Assembly: GCF_001735805.1 (NCBI RefSeq)
Contig: NZ_CP017248.1
Coordinates: forward strand, 9,300,001-9,364,000
From: Streptomyces fodineus
Lineage (GTDB): Bacteria; Actinomycetota; Actinomycetes; Streptomycetales; Streptomycetaceae
DNA: 64,000 nt
Direction of reading: 5' to 3'
Position 1 is the stretch's first letter, and each line of letters starts with the position of its first letter. A model generated the notes under the pieces. The model was not told the DNA's origin and searched no databases. It saw only the letters and a list, made by a program, of their open reading frames with translations. The position numbers and the translations under genes were made by a program. This document shows, piece after piece, positions 7,644 to 15,690 of the stretch.

Positions 7644-8674
7644 AGACGCGGCGTCTGTGCGAGGACGCGCCGGAGCCAGTGGGTGCGGGCGTCGCGGGCG
7701 TCCCGGCTGAGGGCCGCCCGTGGCGCGAACGTGTCGAAACCGTGGAACGCGCCCGGCCACACGTGCAGTTCGGCTTGGCCACCGGCCTGCCAGATCGCCT
7801 GGGCGTAGGCCACGGCCTCGTCCCGCAAGGTCTCGGCCGACCCGACCTCGATGTAGGCCGGGGGAAGCCGGGACAGGTCGGTGGCGCGGGCGGGAGCCGC
7901 GTAGGCAGGCAGGTCCGCGGCGCCGTACCGGTCGCCCAGCAGCGCCTGCCACGCGGTTGCGCTGGAGGTCCGGTCCCAGGTGTCGATGCCGGCCATCTGG
8001 TGACTGGAGAACGTGTCGTTGCGGTCGTCGAGCATCGGGCACAGCAGCAGTTGCCCGATCGGGCAGGGCCCGCCCCGGTCACGGGTGAGCAGGGCGAGTG
8101 CCGCCGCGAGTCCGCCGCCGGCGCTCTTGCCCCCGACGACGACGCGCCCGGCGTCGATCCCCAGCTCGGCCGCGTGCGCAACCGCCCGGACGAGACCGGC
8201 GTAACAGTCCTCCACCGCCGCGGGGTACTGGGCCTCGGGCGCCAGCCGGTACTCGACGGAGACGACGGCCAGCCCCAGGGGGGCGGCCCATTCGCGAAGG
8301 AGCCGCGGGAGGACGGACCACGCATTGCCCGTGATCATTCCGCCGCCGTGCATGTAGTACAGCAGCGGCAGCGGCCCGGTGATCCCGGCGGGCCGCGCGC
8401 TCACCAGCGTCACGTCCGGGCCGCCCGGCGGCCCCGGCACCCGTAGCTCCTCGACCTCGAAGCGGCCGTCGGCCCGCAGATCCCGGACGGACGGTCTGGG
8501 CCGGCCGGCGGCATCCCGCTCCTGCCTGGCCGCAAGATTCTCCGGGGTGACCGGCTCCCTCGCCGCGTCCCCCCAGCCTGCCAGCGCCACGGCCAGTTCC
8601 GGGTCGAACGGGGGGACACCCCAAGCCGTCGAAGCACGGCCGGTGTCCGGCGGCATGTCATCCGCGAGGTCCAT
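7619..8674 (-). CDS. Alpha/beta hydrolase, hormone-sensitive-lipase type esterase
   Basis: 351-residue cytoplasmic esterase. The oxyanion motif HGGG occurs in YYMHGGGM (about residue 108), the nucleophile is Ser in GGKSAGGGL (GxSxG variant, about residue 180), and the terminal His is in GAFHGFDTF (about 313); an Asp or Glu near IEVGSAE/LRDEA completes the triad. SVEYRLAPE is the usual family strand. No signal peptide. It is a single gene with convergent and divergent neighbours, and the substrate is not predictable. A later ATG six codons downstream is also a plausible start. Confidence 0.9.
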   Translation of the reverse strand: MDLADDMPPDTGRASTAWGVPPFDPELAVALAGWGDAAREPVTPENLAARQERDAAGRPRPSVRDLRADGRFEVEELRVPGPPGGPDVTLVSARPAGITGPLPLLYYMHGGGMITGNAWSVLPRLLREWAAPLGLAVVSVEYRLAPEAQYPAAVEDCYAGLVRAVAHAAELGIDAGRVVVGGKSAGGGLAAALALLTRDRGGPCPIGQLLLCPMLDDRNDTFSSHQMAGIDTWDRTSSATAWQALLGDRYGAADLPAYAAPARATDLSRLPPAYIEVGSAETLRDEAVAYAQAIWQAGGQAELHVWPGAFHGFDTFAPRAALSRDARDARTHWLRRVLAQTPRLHADAMTP

Positions 8675-8836
8675 GCGGCCCAGTCAATCACCTGCCGGCC
8701 ACGGGCAGTTGAGGCGGGAGTGCCACGGATCAGCCGAGCGACCCGTGCCCCGTACAGTGCCCTGCCGGCTCTGCCGACCTTGGCCGCAAGCCGTTGCTGC
8801 TGGTAGTCATGGCTTGTGCGATTCGAGAGTGTTCCC

Positions 8837-9402
8837 ATGCCGGCGGAGGTCGAGGCACGGCCCCGTGACGCTCGTGGGTATCCGGTGCCGGCGATCACCC
8901 CCTGGGAGGGGAAGAGCCCCAGTTCGCGCTGACCGACTACGAACGCAGCGCCGCGTGCGCGCGCGAGCGGCTGTGCTCGGTGTGCAACCAGGGCATGCCG
9001 CAGGGCCCGGTGTGGCGCGTGGTGGGGGCCGCGGAGAGCGCGGCGATCGGGGAGGCGCTGGCCGCCGGGCGGCCCTATCGCAACCTCGCCCCGACGCTCG
9101 AGGGACCCGGGCACCGCGCGTGCATGCTGTACGCCTCGATGGTGTGCCCGTATCTGGCCCGGCCCAACGCCCGCCGTGGCATGTCGGCGACCGAACCGGA
9201 AGACGACATGACCACCCATGTGGTCCGCGGCACCGTCCGGGGCGCCATGGGCGCGGTGGTGGGCTTCGCCGAGTACGAGTACGCCGTCACCGCCAGCCGG
9301 GTGCTCTTCCGGTTCCTCGACGTCGTCGAGTTCCTGCCGCACGACACGGCCGACGCGCACCTGGACGAACTGCGGGCCGAGCTCGCCCGGACCGCGAAGT
9401 GA
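8837..9402 (+). pseudogene. Small cysteine-containing actinomycete protein broken by a frameshift
   Basis: From ATG 8837 one frame reads MPAEVEARPRDARG...ITPWEG and then hits a stop soon after, whereas a -1 frame, open from about 8899, continues EEPQFALTDYERSAACARE, CSVCNQGMPQGPVW, CMLYASMVCPYLARPN and FRFLDVVEFLPHD to the stop at 9402. ITPWEG and EEPQF look like adjacent parts of one protein, so a base appears lost in the G-run of GGGAGGGGAAGAG near 8900. The rejoined protein would be about 188 residues with CxxC and further cysteines, suggesting metal binding. Function unknown; either a pseudogene or a sequencing error. Confidence 0.6.
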
Positions 9403-9450
9403 CCCGCACTTCGCGCCCCGGACGCGCCCGGCCCGTCCCGTCGTACGACG

Positions 9451-10359
9451 TCAGGGGCGGTACGCCGCCAGGCCGACCGTCGAGGTGACCTTGGCCGGGT
9501 GGCCCGTGCCGTCGGCCGGCAGGGTCACCGTGCCGGACGGGGTGCGCACCGCGAGGGTCTTGCCGTCGGGGGACCAGGCCGGTTCGGTGTAGTCGGTGGT
9601 GGCGTGCGGGGTGAGGTCCTTGATGTGGTTGCCGTGCGTGAAGTCCTCGACGAGCACGTGGTCGTGACCGGCGACCGAGCGCACGAAGACGACCTCCTCC
9701 TCGTTCGGGGACAGCGCCGGCTGGGAGCCCTGGGTGAGCTTGCCGCCCTGCTGGCGCAGGTAGTCGTCGCGGATGTAGACGTCACCGGTGTGGTCGTTGG
9801 CGTAGACCGAGGTGCCGTAGTGGCCGGCCGCGTTCGGCCAGACGTTGCCGGTCTGCGGCAGCGCCCCGCCCGGACCGGGCTCGCCGTACAGGGACAGCGT
9901 CTTGGGCGTGCCGTGGACGGCCTTGGCGGAGATGTACTTCAGCCGGGACTCACCGCCCGCGCGTGCCGCGAAGATGAGGTTGTCCTTGGCGGGGATGCCG
10001 TTCTGGGTGTCCTTCGCGGTCACCTGCCAGGTCGGGTGGGACCAGTTCTGGTTACCGGGGTTCTTGGCGACGACGACACGCCCGCTGCCGTCGGGGTTGG
10101 CGATGTCCAGGTTGCCGGAGCCGTCGATGAAGGCGGCCTGGGCGCCGTTCGGGGACCAGGCGAGGTCCCGGACGTTCACCCCGAAGTTCACCTGGTGCCC
10201 GTTGATCAGCACGTACTTGGTGCCGTTGCTGACGGTCAGGGTCCCGTGCGAGGCGCTGGTGGCGGCGGAGGCGGCGGAGGAGGCGCCCAGGAGCGCCGAG
10301 CCGGTGACGGCTGCGGCCACGGCGATGGCGGCCGCCATGGTGCGGGTACGGGTGGTCAT
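9451..10359 (-). CDS. Secreted TolB-like beta-propeller protein
   Basis: 302 residues with a clear Sec signal peptide: charged start MTTRTRTM, hydrophobic run and an ASAATSAS cleavage region near residue 33. The mature part contains beta-propeller (WD40/PD40-type) blade motifs: DLAWSPNGAQAAFIDGSGNL, the QPALSPNEEEVVFV blade and EPAWSPDGKTLAV. TolB-like propellers act as protein- or ligand-binding scaffolds; there is no catalytic domain. A GGGGA ribosome site precedes the ATG. It is divergent from the secreted-protein gene at 10663. The specific partner is unknown. Confidence 0.85.
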   Translation of the reverse strand: MTTRTRTMAAAIAVAAAVTGSALLGASSAASAATSASHGTLTVSNGTKYVLINGHQVNFGVNVRDLAWSPNGAQAAFIDGSGNLDIANPDGSGRVVVAKNPGNQNWSHPTWQVTAKDTQNGIPAKDNLIFAARAGGESRLKYISAKAVHGTPKTLSLYGEPGPGGALPQTGNVWPNAAGHYGTSVYANDHTGDVYIRDDYLRQQGGKLTQGSQPALSPNEEEVVFVRSVAGHDHVLVEDFTHGNHIKDLTPHATTDYTEPAWSPDGKTLAVRTPSGTVTLPADGTGHPAKVTSTVGLAAYRP

Positions 10360-10662
10360 GACTGGTAGTCCCCCAGGAACGTCGACAGGTCAGGTCGTCA
10401 GGTGCATCTGTGCCAGAGCCGCTCCGCCGTCGTCCTGGTCGCTGAAGGCCACGCGACCGCCTGCCGCTCTGTTCTGTGCCGAGCCTGTCAGGCCTTGATC
10501 TTCGAATCGTCCGTTCGGTGTCACAGGGGCGTAACACGGCCGAGGAGCACCGCGGCGCACAGGCAACCCGCCACCCGGTGGCCGGCGCCGCGGACCCAGG
10601 GGCTAGGGTCCGTCTGATCGTTCAGTAGTCCGCATGAAGTTCCTTCCGACCAAAGGACGTTG
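10360..10662. other. Divergent intergenic region between two secreted-protein genes
   Basis: About 300 bp with no convincing gene in any frame. It must hold the promoters for the minus-strand propeller gene and the plus-strand secreted protein. AAAGGA at 10651-10656 is the ribosome site of the latter. I see no strong repeats or operator-like palindromes. Confidence 0.5.
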
Positions 10663-11934
10663 ATGAGACGAAGATCCCTCACCGGTCCGGCCGCCGTCTT
10701 CATGTCCGCTGCGGGGCTGGCCGCCGCGCTGCTGGGGACCGCCCCGGCCGGCGCCGTCACCACCCAGCCGGTGATCACCCTCGACACTCCGGCACCGGTG
10801 GCCCTGGCGGCCGCGCCCGCCACGGCGGACGTGTCGTTCGACTTCCAGACCAAGGCCAAGAACCTCAAGGCGTACGACGCGACCCTGACCGTGGACGCCC
10901 GGGGCCTGTCGAAGATCGCCAAGGTGACGTTCTCCGACAACTGCACGGTCAAGGGCCTGGTGGCCACGTGCTCGGAGATGTTCGAGTCCGCCTCCTCTCC
11001 CACCACCCACATGGGCGCCGTAACCCGGCTGACGCTGACCCCGCTCAAGGGTGCCGCGCTCGGTGCCTCGGGAACGTACAAGGTTACCGGTCACTCCGCG
11101 CACGCGCAGATCGTGGGCGGCACCGGACAGGCCGAGGTGGGAGGCCCCTCCTTCGGCCTCGACGCGCTCACCGACCACACCGGCCTGAAGGTCGGCAGCA
11201 CCGTGGGCGAACCGGTCCGGTTCACCAACGTGGGCAACCGTCCCGCCAAGGGTGTCCAGACGGTCCTGGCCGCCTCACCCGGCCTCGACTTCGCCGACCA
11301 CTACGCCAACTGCAAGTACGCGTACAACGGCACGATCCACTTCGCGGAGTGCTACCCCAAGGGCGCGATCACCATCGGTGAGACGGCTGCCCTGGCCGCA
11401 CCCGTGCGTCTGCGCGTGAACTCCGCCGCGCTGTACACGTACCTGGACACGATGACCGGGCCGCTCGGCCAGCCGGGCTGGCCCGACGGCCAGGGCCTCA
11501 AGTGGACCTGGGGCACGGGGGCCACGCTCAACCTGAAGGTGATCAAGGCGGGCCGAACGTCCTCGGCACCGGCGGGCTCGGTCTCCCTGCCGCAGACGGG
11601 CACCACCACCGACTACCGGATCACCTCCCTCCAGGCCCGCAACACGGCCGACTTCGGAGTCTCCGGCGCGAGTGCGCAGGCGGGCGTGGGCAAGAACGCG
11701 ACGTTCGCCTTCCACCTGTCCGCGGGCGGCCCGGCCACCCTGTACGACCGCAGCGGCGGTGAGGGGGTTCCCACCGTGTGGGTGACGCTCCCGCCCGGTA
11801 CCACCGCCGTCGGTCATTCGGCCAACTGCGGTCCCTGGCAGGATCACAATCCCACGGCAGAGGCCCATGGCCCCTACGTCTGCGCCCCGTCCGGCATCGT
11901 TCTGCCCAAGGGCAGGTCACCAACTTCAGTCTGA
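10663..11934 (+). CDS. Secreted cell-surface-type protein, frameshifted near its C-terminus
   Basis: The ATG at 10663 follows AAAGGA with good spacing. The product has a Sec signal peptide (MRRRSLTGPAAVFMSAAGL, cleavage near AGAVTT) and several beta-sandwich-like segments rich in Thr, Val and Gly, with scattered Cys; I recognise no enzymatic domain. The current stop at 11934 follows a non-conserved tail. A -1 frame continues QVTNFSLTLRVDEVTTHAKG and ends LTLN at 12071, which is a better ending, so one C seems lost at about 11910. If rejoined the protein would be about 470 residues. Probably a structural or surface protein of unknown function. Confidence 0.75.
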   Translation: MRRRSLTGPAAVFMSAAGLAAALLGTAPAGAVTTQPVITLDTPAPVALAAAPATADVSFDFQTKAKNLKAYDATLTVDARGLSKIAKVTFSDNCTVKGLVATCSEMFESASSPTTHMGAVTRLTLTPLKGAALGASGTYKVTGHSAHAQIVGGTGQAEVGGPSFGLDALTDHTGLKVGSTVGEPVRFTNVGNRPAKGVQTVLAASPGLDFADHYANCKYAYNGTIHFAECYPKGAITIGETAALAAPVRLRVNSAALYTYLDTMTGPLGQPGWPDGQGLKWTWGTGATLNLKVIKAGRTSSAPAGSVSLPQTGTTTDYRITSLQARNTADFGVSGASAQAGVGKNATFAFHLSAGGPATLYDRSGGEGVPTVWVTLPPGTTAVGHSANCGPWQDHNPTAEAHGPYVCAPSGIVLPKGRSPTSV

Positions 11935-12071
11935 CCCTCCGGGTCGACGAAGTGACCACCCACGCCAAGGGCGGCGTCCAACTCGTCTGGGGCCCCGACC
12001 CGGCGCACTCCCACCGGCCCGCCTTCGACCCGAACGGCCACAACGACTCCGCGACCCTCACCCTGAACTGA
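11908..12071 (+). pseudogene. Detached C-terminal tail of the preceding secreted protein
   Basis: In the frame -1 to the upstream gene the sequence reads QVTNFSLTLRVDEVTTHAKG, then VQLVWGPDPAHSH and ends with SATLTLN and TGA at 12071. Beta-strand patterning matches the main protein, whereas the in-frame continuation KGRSPTSV does not. AAGGGCAGG in place of AAGGGCCAGG at about 11908-11916 would explain the shift. Confidence 0.6.
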
Positions 12072-12088
12072 GCCGCGGCGGTCACCCT

Positions 12089-12128
12089 GCGCGCCGATGC
12101 CGAGCACATCTGCCCGGCATCGGCGCGC
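12089..12128. terminator. Bidirectional intrinsic terminator
   Basis: Perfect 14-bp stem GCGCGCCGATGCCG / CGGCATCGGCGCGC with a 12-nt loop, placed between the convergent secreted-protein gene and the HIT-like gene. As usual in streptomycetes there is no long U-tract. Confidence 0.8.
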
Positions 12129-12135
12129 ACGCTCG

Positions 12136-12615
12136 TCAGGGCGCCGAACCCAGCCGGTCCAGCTCGCTGCCGATCGCATCCCGCACCACGTCGTGCCGCG
12201 GACCGAGCCGGAACCGCTCGCCGCTCCACCGGTCCGGCGGATACAGCCATACGGGCTTTCCCGCCATCTCGGCAGACTCCCACTCGAACCGAGGCCAGAC
12301 GTGGGCGTGCAGGAACGGGTCCGTGTTACCGAGGATCTCCAGGTTGACCCGCCGGAACGCGGGGTCCATGCGGCGACAGGCCCGCTCCACCGCCTCTCCG
12401 AGCAGGTCCATGTCGGACAGGAACGCCAGCCGCTTGGCCCTCGGCAGCTCGGACAGCCGCTGAACTCCCGGTTCGTCCACGAGGAGGACCGAGTACCCCG
12501 GCAAGAACTGCACGTCGCCGATTACCGCGAACCCCGCTTCGAGCCGCCGTAGCACCGTCGGGTTCTCACCCCGCAGAGCAGCTCCGATCCGGTCCGTCCG
12601 CCAGTCGTCGCTCAT
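12136..12615 (-). CDS. HIT-like nucleotide hydrolase (diadenosine-tetraphosphate-hydrolase type)
   Basis: 159 residues. The sequence DPFLHAHVWPRFEWE (about residues 99-113) carries the H-x-H core of a histidine-triad-like motif, with W/P spacing typical of the subgroup annotated as diadenosine tetraphosphate hydrolases. FLPGYSVLLVDEPG near residue 40 is also family-like. The third His of the classical H-x-H-x-H is replaced by Pro-Arg, so activity cannot be assumed. Single minus-strand gene, start ATG 12615. Confidence 0.7.
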   Translation of the reverse strand: MSDDWRTDRIGAALRGENPTVLRRLEAGFAVIGDVQFLPGYSVLLVDEPGVQRLSELPRAKRLAFLSDMDLLGEAVERACRRMDPAFRRVNLEILGNTDPFLHAHVWPRFEWESAEMAGKPVWLYPPDRWSGERFRLGPRHDVVRDAIGSELDRLGSAP

Positions 12616-12916
12616 GGCGCCACCCTATGGCTTGCGCCAGACCGTGCAGAGGCCGTCCTTGGCGTCGTACGGCTGTTGCCGTGCGCGGTCGTCCCATACG
12701 GGAATGTGATCCGAACTACGCGCTGCCGCCGCGGAGTCGGCGACATGTACGTGAAATTGGCCGGACAGTGGTGCCTGCCTGCGGCGCAGGGCTCGGTCAT
12801 GAGTACGGTGACGGGCGTCCAGGTGGAGCGACCTGCTCATCCGACCGGCCGGTCCGGCGACCCCGGGGCCGGTCGGGCGGGTCGATCCCGATTCCCATCC
12901 GGAAGGTGACCCGCCG
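12616..12916. other. Divergent intergenic region, no gene recognised
   Basis: About 300 bp between the HIT-like gene and the asparaginase. Short open frames exist on both strands (for example 12612-12800 minus) but show neither a ribosome site with a convincing start nor any familiar motif. GGAAGG at 12900-12905 is the ribosome site of the asparaginase gene. Confidence 0.4.
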
Positions 12917-13894
12917 ATGCACCAGCCCGCCATACCCACCACCGCCGGCAGTTCCAGCACCCCGGTGCTCGCCGAGGTCGTGCGTTCCGGATTCGTCGAA
13001 GGGCGGCACCGGGGCAGCCTGGTGCTGCTCGCCGCGGACGGCTCGGTGGAGTCGGCGATCGGTGATGTGACGTGCCCCGTCTTCCCGCGCTCCTCAAACA
13101 AGCCGATGCAGGCGGCGGGTGTGCTGCGGGCCGGCCTGGACCTCACGGGCGAGCGGCTGGCTCTGGCCGCCGCGAGCCACTCCGGCGAGCCGTTCCACCG
13201 CGACCTGGTGCGGGCGCTGCTCGACGAGCACGGACTGACCCCGGAGCATCTGCGCTGCCCGCCCGCCCTCCCGCTGGACCAGGAGGAGCAGGAGGCCTAC
13301 CTGGCGGCGGGCGGCCGGCGCGACCGCGTGGCCATGAACTGCTCCGGCAAGCACACGGCGATGCTGGCCGCCGCCGCGCTGCGGGGCTGGCCGCTGGAGT
13401 CCTACCTCGACCCGGACCATCCGCTCCAGCGGGTCATCCGCACGGTCGTCGAGGAGGCGGCCGGTGAACCGGTGGCCGCCGTCGGCGTGGACGGCTGCGG
13501 GGCACCGCTGATGGCGATCAGCCTGACCGGGCTCGCCCGCGCCTTCCGCTCCTTCGTCCTCGCCGCGCCCGGCACACCCGAACGGCGGGTCGCCGACGCC
13601 ATGCGCGCCCACCCCGAGTACGTCGCCGGTACCCGACGACACGATACCTGGCTCATGCGGGACATACCGGGCGTGCTGTCGAAGGTGGGCGCGGAAGCCG
13701 TCCAGGCCGTCGCGCTGCCCGACGGCCGCGCCCTGGCCCTCAAGGTCGAGGACGGCGGGGTCCGGGCCCTCGGCCCCGTCCTGGCCCGCGCGCTGCGCCT
13801 GATCGGCGTGACGGCGCCGGTCGTGGACCGGATCGGGCGCACCGCGGTGCTCGGCGGGGGAGAGGAGGTGGGGGAGGTACGGGCGGTGTTCTGA
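12917..13894 (+). CDS. Asparaginase (Rhizobium etli AnsA type)
   Basis: 325-residue cytoplasmic enzyme that should hydrolyse L-asparagine to aspartate and ammonia. It belongs to the R. etli asparaginase family (sometimes labelled asparaginase II), which is unrelated to the E. coli enzymes. Conserved blocks: VFPRSSNKPMQA (about 55-66) with the catalytic Ser-Lys region, AAASHSGEPFH, MNCSGKHTAML (about 140) and VDGCGAPLMA (about 193), plus the Gly-rich end. ATG with GGAAGG seven to eight bases upstream. Single gene; no linked transporter. Confidence 0.9.
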   Translation: MHQPAIPTTAGSSSTPVLAEVVRSGFVEGRHRGSLVLLAADGSVESAIGDVTCPVFPRSSNKPMQAAGVLRAGLDLTGERLALAAASHSGEPFHRDLVRALLDEHGLTPEHLRCPPALPLDQEEQEAYLAAGGRRDRVAMNCSGKHTAMLAAAALRGWPLESYLDPDHPLQRVIRTVVEEAAGEPVAAVGVDGCGAPLMAISLTGLARAFRSFVLAAPGTPERRVADAMRAHPEYVAGTRRHDTWLMRDIPGVLSKVGAEAVQAVALPDGRALALKVEDGGVRALGPVLARALRLIGVTAPVVDRIGRTAVLGGGEEVGEVRAVF

Positions 13895-14079
13895 CGACTT
13901 GTCGCCATTTCGCTGACGTATAGTCAGGTCCCGTAGATGGCAGGGACACAGGCGGGGACCTGCGGCTTTGGGGGCGGCGGGCTCCTGTTGTCTTCCGTTC
14001 CATGAGCGTTCAGCTGGCGATTGCTGTGAGTGCGGTGTGTCGTCCCTAGGGTCCTTGAGGCTTTCGAAAGAAGGGGCTC

Positions 14080-15690
14080 ATGGACTCACTCCTCGCGATC
14101 CGGGCTCGCGGTATCACCAAGTGCTTCGGTGATGTCGTCGCGCTCGACGGCATCGATCTGGATGTGGCGCAGGGACAGATCCACGGCCTGGTCGGACCGA
14201 ACGGTGCCGGCAAGACGACGCTACTCGGACTCCTGCTCGGCCTGGCCGTGGCCGACGGCGGCCGCCTGGAGATCCTCGGTACGCCGGTGGGGCGGAAGTT
14301 CGCCGCTCCCGATGGTGTCGCCGGGTTCGTGGACGGGCCGGGGCTCTACCCCTCGCTCACCGCCCGGCAGAACCTCGCCGCGCTGGCCGCCCTGCGGGGC
14401 CAGGACGCGCGTACGGCGGGGATCGACGACGTGCTGGACGAGGTCGGGCTGACCGATGTCGCCGACGACCGGGCCCGTGGTTTCTCCCTGGGCATGCGCC
14501 AACGGCTCGGCCTCGCCGCCGCCCTGCTCACCAAGCCCCGGCTGCTCGTGCTCGACGAGCCGTCCAACGGCCTCGACCCGGCCGGCAAGAAGCACGTACA
14601 CGGTGTCCTGAACCGGCTCGCGGGGGAGGGCACCGGTGTCGTGCTGTCGAGCCACCGCATGGACGACCTCGAGGCGCTGTGTTCCGAGGTCACCATCCTC
14701 GCCACCGGACGGGTTGTCTTCTCCGGTCCGCTGAGCAAGCTGGCCGCCGAGAACCGTGAACTCGACTACCGGTTGCTCACCTCCGACCCGCAGACCGCCC
14801 GCCGGCTGGCCGCCGACACGCCCGGGATCCACGTCGTGGAGGACGCGGCAGCACGCCCCGGCATCGAGATGCTCGTCGTACGCGCCCTGGTGCCGGCCGT
14901 GGACGAACTGGTGGCACGCCTCGTCCACTCGGGCATCGCCCTGCGCGAACTCGCCCCCGTCGTCTCTCCGCTGGAGGCCGCGTTCCTCGCCCTCACTGAG
15001 CACCAGGCACCGGGCACGGACGGGGAGGGAACCGGCGCCGAGCGCCAGGATCCCGGCGCTGAGGAATCCGGTGCCGGGCGGCAGGCATCGGGCGCCGGGG
15101 GCCAGGAGTCCGGTGCCGGTCGGCAGGGATCGCACGCCGTGCGCCAGGAGCCCGGCGTCGAGCGTCAGGAATCGGGCGCAGAGCGGCAGCAACCCGGCCC
15201 CGTGCAGCAGGAGTCCGGTGCTGGGCGACTGAGATCGGGTGGCGTGCGGCTGGAGTCCGGCACAGACCGGCAGGGAACCGGCGCCGGAGGGCAGGAATCG
15301 GGTGCCGGGCGCCAGGAGTCCGGTGCCGGTCGGCAGGGATCGCACGCCGTGCGCCAGGAGCCCGGCGTCGAGCGTCAGGAATCGGGCGCCGAGCGGCAGC
15401 AACCCGGCCCCGTGCGGCAGGAGTCCGGTGCTGGGCGGCAGGAATCGGACGCCGAGCGGCAGCAGCAACCCAGCTCCGTACAGCAGGAGTTCGATGCCAA
15501 TCGGCAGCAACCCAGTCCCACGCCACAGGAGTTCGGTGTCAACCGGCAGCAACCCGGCCCCACACAACAGGAGTTCGGTGCCGAGCCGCAGCAATCCGGT
15601 CCCGTGCAGCAGGAGTCCGGAGCGGAGCGGCAGCGATCCCGTGCTCTCCCGCAGCACACCGACGCTCAGCAGCAGGAGGCCGGTCGATGA
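14080..15690 (+). CDS. ABC transporter ATP-binding protein with a long heptad-repeat C-terminal tail
   Basis: Residues 1-310 are a standard export-type ATPase: Walker A GPNGAGKTT (about 40), signature FSLGMRQRLGLAAAL (about 143), Walker B LLVLDEPSNGLDP (about 163), switch His in SSHRM. The following 225 residues are unlike any ABC ATPase: 29 consecutive degenerate seven-residue units such as ESGAGRQ, EPGVERQ and QPGPVQQ, hydrophilic and rich in Gly, Glu, Arg and Gln, hence probably disordered. The stop overlaps the permease start (ATGA), so the tail is coding and not read-through. Start ATG 14080, GAAAGAAGGGG upstream. Substrate unknown. Confidence 0.9.
   Translation: MDSLLAIRARGITKCFGDVVALDGIDLDVAQGQIHGLVGPNGAGKTTLLGLLLGLAVADGGRLEILGTPVGRKFAAPDGVAGFVDGPGLYPSLTARQNLAALAALRGQDARTAGIDDVLDEVGLTDVADDRARGFSLGMRQRLGLAAALLTKPRLLVLDEPSNGLDPAGKKHVHGVLNRLAGEGTGVVLSSHRMDDLEALCSEVTILATGRVVFSGPLSKLAAENRELDYRLLTSDPQTARRLAADTPGIHVVEDAAARPGIEMLVVRALVPAVDELVARLVHSGIALRELAPVVSPLEAAFLALTEHQAPGTDGEGTGAERQDPGAEESGAGRQASGAGGQESGAGRQGSHAVRQEPGVERQESGAERQQPGPVQQESGAGRLRSGGVRLESGTDRQGTGAGGQESGAGRQESGAGRQGSHAVRQEPGVERQESGAERQQPGPVRQESGAGRQESDAERQQQPSSVQQEFDANRQQPSPTPQEFGVNRQQPGPTQQEFGAEPQQSGPVQQESGAERQRSRALPQHTDAQQQEAGR
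15064..15675 (+). repeat. 29 tandem copies of a 21-bp (heptapeptide) repeat
   Basis: The 3' part of the ATPase gene consists of 21-bp units encoding variants of ESGAGRQ; 612 bp equals 29 units plus one extra Gln codon. A higher-order duplication is visible: 15101-15227 and 15311-15437 are identical over 127 bp except for two positions (15180/15390 and 15206/15416), offset by 210 bp, i.e. ten units. Units drift toward Gln- and Pro-rich forms (QPSPTPQ, EFGVNRQ) at the 3' end. Confidence 0.9.

Noticed and set aside
8980..9402. GTG 8980 taken as the real start of an intact 140-residue protein
   Set aside because: The frame is open and protein-like for about 25 codons before 8980, including the CxxC region context, and the ITPWEG start in another frame fits better as a frameshifted N-terminus.
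12612..12800. 62-codon minus-strand frame upstream of the HIT-like gene
   Set aside because: Overlaps the promoter region, has no ribosome site or recognisable motif, and its composition is not convincingly coding.
15064..15675. Tandem array considered as a CRISPR
   Set aside because: The units are 21 bp, contiguous, degenerate and in frame; there are no unique spacers.
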